Below are positions 1-6,347 of a stretch of 6,768 nt of DNA, one piece after another; the first letter of the stretch is position 1, and each line of letters starts with the position of its first letter. The position numbers and the translations under genes were made by a program. This DNA is from Candidatus Sulfotelmatobacter sp. (GTDB lineage Bacteria > Acidobacteriota > Terriglobia > Terriglobales > Acidobacteriaceae). Where the stretch lies: NCBI GenBank assembly GCA_030037575.1, contig JASHRB010000745.1, positions 1 to 6,768 on the forward strand. The letters run 5' to 3'. The notes under the pieces are model-generated. The model was not told the origin of the DNA. It did no database searches and worked only from the letters and a program-made list of their open reading frames with translations.

Positions 1-1014
1 ATTTTGAAACCCGAGCACGCGCTCTGCCTCAGGAGTTACAAATGCAATTCCCGGCCCAGAATTCAGGGCGATCAGATTCACTTTGCAGCGCAGCCCCCGC
101 ACCAGTTCGGCGATTTCCCTGGCATTCTTCTTTTCGTCGTTCACTCCGGCAAGCAATACATATTCGAACGTGATGTATTCGCGCGTGCGCAGCGGGAAGG
201 CGCGCGCCGCGGCGATCAGCATGTCGGTGTTCCACTTCTTGTTCAGCGGCATCAAGCGTGTGCGCAGGGTATCGTTCGGGGCATTCAGCGAAATCGCGAG
301 TTTGGGCCGGATTGGTTCGTCGCCGAAATCGTAGATACGCGGCACAATGCCCGCGGTTGATACGGTCATTCTGCTTTCGGCGACGCCAACTTGCCCGACC
401 AGCAACCGAACAGCTTTGATGAAGTTGTCGTAATTCAAAAACGGCTCGCCCATGCCCATGAAAACCAGGTTGATTCGATCTTCCGGCGGTGAAAGGTTCT
501 GATGGTTCAGCACGGCGCAAACCTGTCCCACGATCTCGCCGGCCGTAAGATTGCGCTTCACACCCAACAATGCCGTCAAGCAGAATTGGCAATCGACGGC
601 GCACCCGACCTGGCTGGAAATGCAGATGGTCGATCGTCCGATTGCTCGTGCCCCGGTTTCCCGCGCTTCTCCGGCTTCGCTTCCATCTCCGGCTTCACCG
701 CCATCGCCTTCCGGCATCCAGACGGTTTCAACCGTCTGATCATCGGCCAGAGCAATTAGGTATCGCACCGTTCCATCTTGCGAGACAAATTTCTGTTCGA
801 TCCGCGGCGCACCGATGGTGATTCCTTGGTCCACAAACCAGCGGCGCAATTCGGCTGGAATGGTGGAGATCTCTTCCAGGGCATGAACCCGCTGCCGATA
901 TATCGCATCCAGTATCTGTTTGGCACGGTAGGAGGGCTCTCCCGCCTCGCTCAGGAGAGCGGCGAGTTCCTCCCCATCCATCCCCAACAACGCCGAATTA
1001 ACCGGTTTGCTCAT
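1..1014 (-). CDS. rlmN: 23S rRNA (adenine-2503-C2)-methyltransferase RlmN, C-terminus beyond the window
   Basis: Radical-SAM enzyme that methylates C2 of A2503 in 23S rRNA and, in studied bacteria, A37 of some tRNAs; cytoplasmic. The open frame runs from ATG at 1014 to the left edge (338 codons, no stop). It shows the family's N-terminal domain (residues ~1-95), then SSQVGC ending at Cys138 and the [4Fe-4S] motif CAVDCQFC (Cys138, Cys142, Cys145). GMGEP follows at 187-191, then SLNAPND, LMPLNKK and EYVLLAGVND, all typical of RlmN. The final part, which should carry the second catalytic cysteine, lies outside. Oddity: between VETVWMP (~95-101) and the iron-sulfur motif there is a Gly/Glu/Ala-rich insert (about 103-125) where family members usually have only a few residues. 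No clear Shine-Dalgarno precedes the ATG; the start is chosen because MSKPVNSALLGM leads straight into the conserved N-terminal domain. It is divergent from the peptidase gene. The identification is firm. Confidence 0.95.
   Translation of the reverse strand, partial: MSKPVNSALLGMDGEELAALLSEAGEPSYRAKQILDAIYRQRVHALEEISTIPAELRRWFVDQGITIGAPRIEQKFVSQDGTVRYLIALADDQTVETVWMPEGDGGEAGDGSEAGEARETGARAIGRSTICISSQVGCAVDCQFCLTALLGVKRNLTAGEIVGQVCAVLNHQNLSPPEDRINLVFMGMGEPFLNYDNFIKAVRLLVGQVGVAESRMTVSTAGIVPRIYDFGDEPIRPKLAISLNAPNDTLRTRLMPLNKKWNTDMLIAAARAFPLRTREYITFEYVLLAGVNDEKKNAREIAELVRGLRCKVNLIALNSGPGIAFVTPEAERVLGFQN
668..696. repeat. Short direct repeat encoding the RlmN insert
   Basis: TCTCCGGCTTC occurs at 668-678 and again at 686-696, an 18-bp (6-codon) period. 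On the coding strand this gives two EAGE/EAGD-like units in the Gly/Glu/Ala-rich insert of RlmN. The in-frame spacing suggests the insert grew by slippage or duplication. Confidence 0.6.
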
Positions 1015-1178
1015 TAGGTAGTGCGTTCGAACTCTGCAGGTTAGAGGGACACACAGGGCGGCGCCTGTAACCTATTGATTCTAAACATCCAATTTTCTTC
1101 TCCGCGTTTCCCGCCGATCGATCGAATATGCAAGAATAGTTTAGATCATTCAAGAAGCGGCGCGCGCCATATTTATCC
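1015..1178. promoter_or_regulatory. Divergent intergenic region between rlmN and the M16 peptidase
   Basis: These 164 bp separate two start codons facing away from each other, so the promoters of both genes should lie here. The middle part (about 1070-1150) is more AT-rich than the flanking genes. On the minus strand TAGAAT at 1083-1078 resembles a -10 element, but no good -35 sits at the right distance. No convincing promoter for the peptidase gene and no strong Shine-Dalgarno before either ATG was found. Promoter location is therefore inferred from layout only. Confidence 0.35.
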
Positions 1179-2456
1179 ATGGTAAAAGAACTTCGCAATA
1201 TTCGCCGTCAGGTTTTGCCGCACGGCCTCACCGTCATCACCGAGCAGATGGAGCACATCCGTTCGGCTTCCATCGGCATCTGGCTCGAAACCGGCTCGCG
1301 TGACGAGGCGCCGCAAACGAATGGCATCTCGCATTTTATTGAGCATATGGTTTTCAAGGGCACCAAGCACCGCTCCGCCGAAGAGATTGCCCGCCAGGTG
1401 GACTCCATCGGCGGGAATATGGACGCGTTCACGTCGAAGGAATGCATCTGCTTCAACGTCAAAGTGCTCGATGAGAACGTTCCGGTGGCGCTTGAAATTC
1501 TTTCCGACCTCGTGCTCCATCCTACATTCGATGCCGAAGATATTGTGCGGGAACGCGGCGTCATTCTGGAAGAAATCAAAATGGACGAGGATAATCCCGA
1601 CTACCTCGTCCACGAAATTTTCACGCAAAATTTCTGGAAAGATCACCCACTGGGCAAACCGATTCTTGGAACCAAAGAGACCGTAAAACGGTTCGAGCGC
1701 CAAGCCGTGGTTGATACGTATTCCCATCGCTTCGCACCGGGCAATATCATCGTCGCCGCCGCCGGGCACCTCGATCACGATCAATTCGTCAATCTTGTGG
1801 TCAAGCATTTCGAGCACTTGAAGCCCGCAAAAAACGGTTTCCACTCGGCCGAGCCGAAGATCGTCCCGCGGATTGTGCTGCGCAACAAAAAAGCCCTCGA
1901 ACAGCTTCAGCTCTGCCTCGGCGTGCCGTCTTATCCCATCGCGCACGAAAAACGTCATGCCGGCTACATTCTTAATAGCTTGCTTGGCGGCGGGATGAGT
2001 TCGCGTCTGTTTCAGAATATTCGCGAGCGCCAGGGCCTGGCCTATTCGATCTACAGCGATCTCAACCCCTATCGCGATACCGGATGCATGGCCGTGTATG
2101 CGGGAACTTCGCTAGCCTCGGCGGAGAAGGTGGTGCGCTCGGTCGTCGAAGAGTTTCGCAACTTAAAGAATCAGCCGGTTTCGACAGAAGAGCTGCGCCG
2201 CGCCAAAGATCAGCTCAAAGGCAGTCTCATGCTTTCGCTCGAATCCAGCACGGCGCGCATGTCGAACCTGGCACGGCAGGAAATGTACTTCGATCACTTC
2301 CAAGACCTCGACGAACTGGTCGAAAAAATCGAGGCCGTAACCGCGGAAGATTTGCAAGGAATTGCTCAGGAATTTTTCAAAACCGAACTGGTTGCCGTGG
2401 CGGCGCTTGGCAATCTGAATGGACTGAAGATTTCCCGCGACCAACTCGCCTGCTGA
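1179..2456 (+). CDS. M16-family zinc metallopeptidase (processing-peptidase-like)
   Basis: A 425-residue protein, the usual length of single-unit bacterial M16B peptidases related to mitochondrial processing peptidase beta. The inverted zinc motif HxxEH is intact as HFIEH (His52, Glu55, His56), and the downstream ligand is best placed at Glu132 in VILEEIKM. The C-terminal half has the conserved GGGMSSRLFQNIRERQGLAY segment (about 270-289), which contributes substrate-binding Arg and Tyr residues. The family cleaves peptides inside a clamshell of two homologous halves; the substrate here is unknown. No signal peptide or membrane segment is seen, so it is probably cytoplasmic. ATG at 1179 is the only reasonable start: the in-frame stop TAG at 1137 lies upstream with no other ATG, GTG or TTG in between. 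No clear Shine-Dalgarno is present. The isochorismatase-like gene follows after 44 bp on the same strand. Confidence 0.93.
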   Translation: MVKELRNIRRQVLPHGLTVITEQMEHIRSASIGIWLETGSRDEAPQTNGISHFIEHMVFKGTKHRSAEEIARQVDSIGGNMDAFTSKECICFNVKVLDENVPVALEILSDLVLHPTFDAEDIVRERGVILEEIKMDEDNPDYLVHEIFTQNFWKDHPLGKPILGTKETVKRFERQAVVDTYSHRFAPGNIIVAAAGHLDHDQFVNLVVKHFEHLKPAKNGFHSAEPKIVPRIVLRNKKALEQLQLCLGVPSYPIAHEKRHAGYILNSLLGGGMSSRLFQNIRERQGLAYSIYSDLNPYRDTGCMAVYAGTSLASAEKVVRSVVEEFRNLKNQPVSTEELRRAKDQLKGSLMLSLESSTARMSNLARQEMYFDHFQDLDELVEKIEAVTAEDLQGIAQEFFKTELVAVAALGNLNGLKISRDQLAC

Positions 2457-2500
2457 AGCGGCGTATTGTTTTCCGGACCGCTCGTGAATTTGCACCGCTA

Positions 2501-3094
2501 ATGGCTCATCTTTCGTTCGACCCCGCCCGCACGGCCCTCTTGAGCATGGATTTTCACGCTTCTATCGTTTCTGTTTACGTCAAGGATGAACGCCTGATGC
2601 AGCGCGCGGCTGAGGTTCTCAACCGGGCTCGAAGCGCCGGAATGACGATCATCCATGTTCAGGTGGGCTTTCGTCCAGATTTCCCCGAGATCAGCCCGCA
2701 CAATCTTCTATTTGGCGCGATCAAGAATTCGCCGCAGTGGCAGAAGATGTTTGAGAGCGACGCCGCAAAGCTTCATCCTTCGGTCGCGCCCGCCGTAAAC
2801 GACATCGTCATCACCAAGCATCGCGTTGGCGCATTCCTGGGAACTGACCTGGAAATGATTCTGCGCGCGAAAGAGATCGACACGCTGGTGCTGTTCGGCA
2901 TCGCTACCAGCGGAGTGGTCCTCTCTACCCTGCGCTATGCCAGCGACGCCGACTATCGGTTGGTTGTTCTAAAGGATTGCTGCGCCGACCAGGACGCCGG
3001 GGTTCACGCCTGCCTGGTAGATAAAGTGTTTTCCCATCAGGCCGCGGTAGTCACCGCGAACGAGTTCCTGGAAAGTTTGAAATCGGGAAATTAG
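2501..3094 (+). CDS. Isochorismatase-fold cysteine-hydrolase family protein lacking the usual catalytic cysteine
   Basis: A 197-residue protein with the isochorismatase (CSHase) fold. The first triad member is Asp17 in ALLSMDFH; the second is Lys106 in VITKHRVGAF. The segment LFGIATSGVVLST (131-143) aligns with the family's G-x-x-T-x-x-C-V motif, but the nucleophile position is Val139 (codon GTG at 2915-2917). A Cys-Cys pair (Cys160, Cys161) follows in LKDCCADQD. Family members hydrolyse isochorismate, nicotinamide or N-carbamoyl substrates. Without the nucleophile this protein either uses different chemistry or binds ligand without hydrolysing it. From memory, the TSGVVLST variant also occurs in other bacterial members, so it is probably a natural subfamily and not an error. 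The frame is open upstream to 2084 inside the peptidase gene, but ATG at 2501 starts the family's normal N-terminus. It probably shares a transcript with the M16 gene, 44 bp upstream. Confidence 0.85.
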   Translation: MAHLSFDPARTALLSMDFHASIVSVYVKDERLMQRAAEVLNRARSAGMTIIHVQVGFRPDFPEISPHNLLFGAIKNSPQWQKMFESDAAKLHPSVAPAVNDIVITKHRVGAFLGTDLEMILRAKEIDTLVLFGIATSGVVLSTLRYASDADYRLVVLKDCCADQDAGVHACLVDKVFSHQAAVVTANEFLESLKSGN

Positions 3095-3122
3095 GCGACT
3101 CGCATCTCAATTCCGCGAGGGG

Positions 3123-3140
3123 CCGAAGATCGATCTACGG
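3123..3140. repeat. Near-perfect palindrome at the convergent gene ends
   Basis: CCGAAGATCGATCTACGG is an 18-bp palindrome with one mismatched pair (A3126 and A3137) around a perfect 10-bp core AGATCGATCT. It overlaps the anti-sigma stop codon (3135-3137). It has no loop, so it is a poor terminator. A weak 5-bp hairpin (CTCGC 3099-3103 with GCGAG 3115-3119) lies beside it. No clear intrinsic terminator is visible between the converging genes. Confidence 0.3.
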
Positions 3141-3761
3141 ATTCAACTCGCCCCGAACGGTTGGCGCACTTTCTCCCGCCTCAGAATCCGGGTCTTCATC
3201 GCGGGGACGTACTCCTTGAGTTTTCAAGTACTGCTTCAGGCAGCGGGAGCATGGAACGTAGCCCTGCTGCATGGCTTCCTTCGCTGTCATCTCTCGCAGA
3301 CTGGTTTTGTTACGAATAAGATCACATCCGGGGACGTGGAACAGCCTCGAGCCATCGGCAACCAGAACCTGCAGATCCGGTGGAATGTTGTTCGCCGGCA
3401 CGGCCAGTATCGACCTCACCGGACGTGGGAAGCTAAACATGTTCGTCAATTTCAAGCCCCCGGCGATTAAAGCGATCGCGGCAGCCGGAATCAGCCACGT
3501 CGCCCAGGTCACCCATCGCGTTCGTTTTACAGCGACGCTTTTGGCAATTCGCTTTTCCAACCTGCGGCTGAATCCCTCGGGCACTTCCAGCATCCGCTCA
3601 TCGCCATAAAGCTGAATTACGTTCCGCGTCCCCGCCAGCACCGATGCGCATTTCCGGCACGACTGAAAATGCTCGTCCATGGCCGAACGCAGTGCAGCAT
3701 CGACGTCGCCGTCAATGTAGTTCGAAATCTCGCGCCAGACTTTTTCGCAGTTCACTACCAT
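3135..3761 (-). CDS. Membrane-bound zinc-finger anti-sigma factor with an Ada-like Cys/His C-terminal tail
   Basis: A 208-residue protein, expected to bind and hold inactive the ECF sigma factor encoded just before it. The N-terminal region has the ZAS/zf-HC2 signature H31-x3-C35-x2-C38, preceded by Cys5 and the helix VWREISNYIDGDVD. One membrane helix follows at about 84-105 after a basic stretch, giving a cytoplasmic N-terminus and an outside C-terminus. The outer part contains LFHVPGC (His142, Cys146) and GYVPCSRC (Cys171, Cys174). This H-x3-C-x24-C-x2-C spacing resembles the zinc site of the Ada N-terminal domain and related small metal-binding modules. The tail after about residue 180 is acidic and probably disordered. 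The start at 3761 overlaps the sigma gene by 7 bp and is preceded by a purine-rich Shine-Dalgarno. The anti-sigma role is well supported by motif and context; the function of the outer domain is inference. Confidence 0.88.
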   Translation of the reverse strand: MVVNCEKVWREISNYIDGDVDAALRSAMDEHFQSCRKCASVLAGTRNVIQLYGDERMLEVPEGFSRRLEKRIAKSVAVKRTRWVTWATWLIPAAAIALIAGGLKLTNMFSFPRPVRSILAVPANNIPPDLQVLVADGSRLFHVPGCDLIRNKTSLREMTAKEAMQQGYVPCSRCLKQYLKTQGVRPRDEDPDSEAGESAPTVRGELNP

Positions 3762-4417
3762 GGCTTACTTCCCTTCTCGAACGGCAGCCGGCTGAACCAG
3801 CCCTGCTCCCATCCGGCGGCCAGAAGATCGCGCAGCATCAGCCGCGCGCGCAGCAGCCGCGTCTTCACCGAAGCCGCCGAGATTCCCAGCGCCTCTGCTG
3901 TTTCCTGAATGTTCAACTGCTCCATATCGCGCAGAACGAAAACCTCACGATATTTGCGATCGAGCGACGCCAGAGCCTTCGCCAGACGCTGCCGGACTTC
4001 CTTCCGTTCGAGGGCTTCAGAGGGAACTTCGCGCCAGTCGGCAAACTCGCGAGGCGTGTATTCGCTGTCTTGGTCTCTGCGATCGTCGATGCCTTCCATA
4101 ACCACAGTCTGCTGCCTTCGCCGGCGCATCAATGCTTCATTCACCGCAATCTGTATCAGCCACGTGCTGAATCGTGCTTGGGCGCGAAATTTGCCGATGT
4201 TGGCAAACGCTTTCAGCATCGCCTCCTGTGCGGTATCCTCGGCATCGTTCTCGTTCCGCAGGATGGCAAACGCGGCGGCGTAAAGCCTCCGCTCATACGG
4301 CCGGACGAGTTCGTAGAAGGAATCGCGCCGGCCGCACTGCACGTTCGCGATCACTTCCTGTTCGCGATCGCTGGAGGCCTGCCTCGGTCTGTTCAATGCG
4401 ATTTGCGGCTCTGACAT
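3755..4417 (-). CDS. ECF-type RNA polymerase sigma factor (sigma-70 family)
   Basis: A 220-residue sigma factor with regions 2 and 4 only, the ECF architecture. Region 2 spans about 33-100: FYELVRPYERRLYAAAFAIL, then NDAEDTAQEAMLKAF (core-binding and -10 recognition) and FSTWLIQIAVNEALMRRRRQ. A charged linker at about 105-135 leads into region 4 (about 136-198), with ALASLDRKYREVFVLRD and the helix-turn-helix NIQETAEALGISAASVKTRLLRAR, which contacts the -35 element. A short C-terminal extension (to 220) is aromatic-rich. The gene overlaps its anti-sigma gene by 7 bp, the standard arrangement for a stimulus-released sigma factor. The ATG at 4417 has only a weak GAGGG upstream. GGGAAC on the minus strand at 4450-4445 resembles an ECF -35 but lacks a convincing -10. 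The ECF subgroup cannot be assigned by eye. Confidence 0.93.
   Translation of the reverse strand: MSEPQIALNRPRQASSDREQEVIANVQCGRRDSFYELVRPYERRLYAAAFAILRNENDAEDTAQEAMLKAFANIGKFRAQARFSTWLIQIAVNEALMRRRRQQTVVMEGIDDRRDQDSEYTPREFADWREVPSEALERKEVRQRLAKALASLDRKYREVFVLRDMEQLNIQETAEALGISAASVKTRLLRARLMLRDLLAAGWEQGWFSRLPFEKGSKPW
3769..3776 (-). promoter_or_regulatory. Shine-Dalgarno of the anti-sigma gene, inside the sigma gene
   Basis: On the minus strand AAGGGAAG lies seven bases before the anti-sigma ATG (3761-3759), within the last codons of the sigma gene. Together with the 7-bp overlap it supports translational coupling and fixes the start. Confidence 0.6.
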
Positions 4418-4455
4418 TCCGGTCGCCGCCCTCGCGGACCATCAGTTCCCAATTC

Positions 4456-4483
4456 TTGATTGTTCATTTTTGATTGCTGATTG
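4456..4483. repeat. Triple TGATTG direct repeat upstream of the sigma gene
   Basis: TTGATTG at 4456-4462, TTGATTG at 4470-4476 and CTGATTG at 4477-4483 form an AT-rich cluster between the cytochrome b and sigma genes, about 40-65 bp before the sigma ATG. It could hold operator sites or be slippage-derived; the sequence alone does not decide. Confidence 0.45.
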
Positions 4484-4540
4484 AAAACCATTGGCGAAAG
4501 ATCCGTCTAGTTTTTTTCCATCCACAAGCAGCAATCAAAA
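4468..4540. repeat. Imperfect 16-bp inverted repeat between cytochrome b and sigma genes
   Basis: TTTTGATTGCTGATTG (4468-4483) is the reverse complement of CAAGCAGCAATCAAAA (4525-4540) except for one position, with the first 12 bases matching perfectly. The arms flank 41 bp. There is no T-tract after the minus-strand arm, so it does not look like a simple intrinsic terminator of the cytochrome gene. It may be an RNA stem, a protein-binding site, or ends of a tiny dispersed repeat. It fills most of the 133-bp gap (4418-4550). Confidence 0.55.
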
Positions 4541-4550
4541 TTCCGCAAGT

Positions 4551-5261
4551 CTATGCCTCGTACTCCGGATCTTCCTTCCATCCCGTGAGCATCGAAACAA
4601 AATTCTTCCAGCCGTGCAGGGTGACCATCACCAGATGTCCGAGCACAAAAAACAAAATCGCCCACATCACGGCAAAGTGCCACATACGCGCATAGTGGAA
4701 CCCTCCCATCATCCACGCGAGCCAGGAGAATTGCACCGGCTTCCACACCGCGAAGCCGGTGACAACCGAAAGCGCTCCGAGAATGATCGCGGCGGTATAG
4801 GCTTGTTTTTGCAGCGGATTGTAGACCTCGCGCAGCGGCGGCTTCGTGCCGAGAAAGAAGTAATGCTTCACCATCGGCCAAACTCCGGGAACATCGCGAT
4901 GCGTGAACAAAACCTGCCGGTAATTTCCGCTGAAGATTTGATAGCCGATATAGAGCAGCCCGGTGCCGAGGTAGATCCACATGAAGGTGAGGTGCCACTG
5001 CAGCGCGCCCCCGAGCCATCCGCCAATGGCAAACTGGCGCGGCCACTGGATCAAATCTCTTTCCGGAATCTTTGCGCCGAAGCTGGGAAATGCGCGAAAT
5101 ATCTGCAAACCGCTGCCCACCATCACGAACAGGGCGATCGTGTTCAGCCAGTGGCAGAGCCGCACGATGAAAGGATGCTCGTAAACGGCCCGAGCGACGA
5201 CGACGACGTCCTGATCCGCTTTTTGTTTGGGTCGGATGATTTCGACGGTTGAGCTGCGCAT
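4551..5261 (-). CDS. Cytochrome b (b561 / Ni,Fe-hydrogenase cytochrome b type), membrane partner of the molybdoenzyme
   Basis: A 236-residue membrane protein of the bacterial di-heme cytochrome b family, which links periplasmic oxidoreductases to quinone. Four hydrophobic segments are visible at about 38-58, 90-112, 156-174 and 195-217. Histidines placed like heme ligands are His37 (RLCHWLNT), His90 (LQWHLTFMW), His195 (RMWHFAVMW) and His209 (LGHLVMV); the assignment is by analogy with HydC-type subunits. The N-terminal ~28 residues are polar and likely cytoplasmic. The start at 5261 is supported by GGAG on the minus strand at 5273-5270, eight bases upstream. It lies 96 bp after the molybdopterin oxidoreductase gene on the same strand, which suggests one operon and one complex. 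It is not MsrQ-like in sequence, so the pair is not a plain MsrPQ system. Electron direction and substrate are unknown. Confidence 0.88.
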   Translation of the reverse strand: MRSSTVEIIRPKQKADQDVVVVARAVYEHPFIVRLCHWLNTIALFVMVGSGLQIFRAFPSFGAKIPERDLIQWPRQFAIGGWLGGALQWHLTFMWIYLGTGLLYIGYQIFSGNYRQVLFTHRDVPGVWPMVKHYFFLGTKPPLREVYNPLQKQAYTAAIILGALSVVTGFAVWKPVQFSWLAWMMGGFHYARMWHFAVMWAILFFVLGHLVMVTLHGWKNFVSMLTGWKEDPEYEA

Positions 5262-5278
5262 GCTAAGGTCTCCAAAAC

Positions 5279-5356
5279 CTAGGGCGAAGGGGGCTCCAGG
5301 CCGGTTTGCTTATTAAGTCGCTTTTTCGGCACGTCGGAAACGGTGCCAGTCGCCAT
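5279..5356 (-). CDS. Possible 25-residue small ORF between molybdoenzyme and cytochrome b genes
   Basis: An ATG at 5356 lies one base after the TGA stop of the molybdoenzyme gene (5360-5358) and opens a 25-codon frame ending in TAG at 5281-5279, 17 bp before the cytochrome b start. The peptide begins MATGTVSDVPKKRLNK and is polar, with no membrane segment and no motif I recognise. A weak GGA at the end of the upstream gene could serve as a ribosome site. It may be translated by re-initiation, or the spacer may be a chance frame. It is out of frame with the cytochrome b gene. Confidence 0.2.
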   Translation of the reverse strand: MATGTVSDVPKKRLNKQTGLEPPSP

Positions 5357-5357
5357 T

Positions 5358-6083
5358 TCACAATCCGTAGAACCACGCGTAGCCCTGGTCTTCCCAATAG
5401 CCAACCTTGTCGAGCACGGGGGTGACTTTTAACTCAGTCAAATATTTTGCCTGCTTGTATCCGATCTTGGTCGGAATCTGCAAGCGCACGGGGGCACCGT
5501 GCTCGCGGGTGAGCAGCTGATCATACATCTCATAACAAAGCAGCGTCTGCGGATGACGCGCGGTGGCGACGTCGAGCGACTCGTAATAATCATCGGCGCA
5601 ATGGACCGTGACAAAGCCAGCCGTTGGGTCAGCACCGATCAGGCTCAGAAAATCGGAGAGGCGCGCGCCACCGAAGCGCCCGATAACATCCCATCCTTCG
5701 ACGCAGATATGTCGCGTATTTTGCCGGATGCGGGGCAGCGCTTGAATCTGTGGCAGCCTGTATTCTCCCGGCTTTTGTACCATGCCGCTGACCTTAAGTG
5801 TCCACTCGTCCAAATCGAGGCCGGGATCGTCGACGTCGTAGTCGTTGATGGGAAACTTCTCAAACGGAACTACGTCGGCATCGGTGAACGTCGGCGCTAA
5901 ATGCCCTTTGCGAAACATCAGCCTCGCATCCCAGTCGCTGAAATGCAATCCTTGCTTCAACAGCTTCTTTTGCAGCGGTGGAATGGCAAATACACCTAGG
6001 GCCAGCGCCGGCATCAGTTTGAGCAGTTCGCGGCGGCTTACCCTGCGGAACTGTTGTTCATCGGTCTTGCGATTATCGTTCAT
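5358..6083 (-). CDS. Molybdopterin-dependent oxidoreductase, sulfite oxidase family (MsrP/YedY-like), Tat signal
   Basis: A 241-residue protein of the sulfite-oxidase molybdopterin domain family. A twin-arginine-type leader is seen at about 13-36: RRVSRRELLK followed by the hydrophobic LMPALALGVFAIPP. No clear signal-peptidase site follows, so it may be processed or remain anchored; export to the periplasm is inferred. Cys127 in RHICVEGW is the conserved molybdenum ligand. Further family segments are HCADDYYESL (161-170), GAPVRLQIPTKIGYKQAKYL (197-214, cofactor contact region) and the terminal YWEDQGYAWFYGL. It is shorter than E. coli MsrP. MsrP reduces methionine sulfoxide in oxidised periplasmic proteins, but other members act on other substrates, so the reaction is open. 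The cytochrome b gene downstream should supply or accept electrons. The ATG at 6083 is the only ATG between the in-frame upstream stop TAG at about 6120 and the conserved leader; only a weak Shine-Dalgarno is present. Confidence 0.9.
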   Translation of the reverse strand: MNDNRKTDEQQFRRVSRRELLKLMPALALGVFAIPPLQKKLLKQGLHFSDWDARLMFRKGHLAPTFTDADVVPFEKFPINDYDVDDPGLDLDEWTLKVSGMVQKPGEYRLPQIQALPRIRQNTRHICVEGWDVIGRFGGARLSDFLSLIGADPTAGFVTVHCADDYYESLDVATARHPQTLLCYEMYDQLLTREHGAPVRLQIPTKIGYKQAKYLTELKVTPVLDKVGYWEDQGYAWFYGL

Positions 6084-6347
6084 TCCCAGATCTTCATCAG
6101 CCGAGCCCGATCCAGTGGACTACGCACAGGCGCTCAACCTGAACCACACAAATAAGATTCCCCAGCTCTCAGAAAGTTTCGGATAGCAGGGGCGGGCCGA
6201 GCAAGCATATTGGAATGTGGCCAGCGACAGTTCGGTACTCACGGCACTCTGCACTGCTGTTGATAAGTTCTCGGCTTGACGATTTCGAAAGACAGCTACC
6301 GGCGTCATTGCCGGGTCCGACAGTTTTTATCAGCCGGACGAGGATCT

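Noticed and set aside
29..604. Minus-strand 191-codon frame inside rlmN
   Set aside because: The RlmN frame on the same strand carries all family motifs through this region; the other frame is Arg-rich shadow.
1173..1958. Long minus-strand frame (261 codons) opposite the M16 peptidase
   Set aside because: It is antisense to a gene with intact catalytic motifs and shows no family motif itself, so it is a shadow frame.
2084..2500. Upstream extension of the isochorismatase-like frame to 2084
   Set aside because: This part overlaps the C-terminal third of the M16 peptidase in another frame and is low-complexity Arg/Gly-rich. ATG at 2501 begins the normal family N-terminus.
4423..4450. GGGAAC on the minus strand as an autoregulatory ECF -35 element
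   Set aside because: At a 16-base spacing the -10 would be CGGCGA, a poor match, and transcription would start almost at the ATG. Possible but not supported.
4551..6083. Calling the two-gene redox module msrPQ
   Set aside because: The membrane subunit is a HydC/b561-type cytochrome with a different histidine layout from MsrQ, so the specific gene names would over-claim function.
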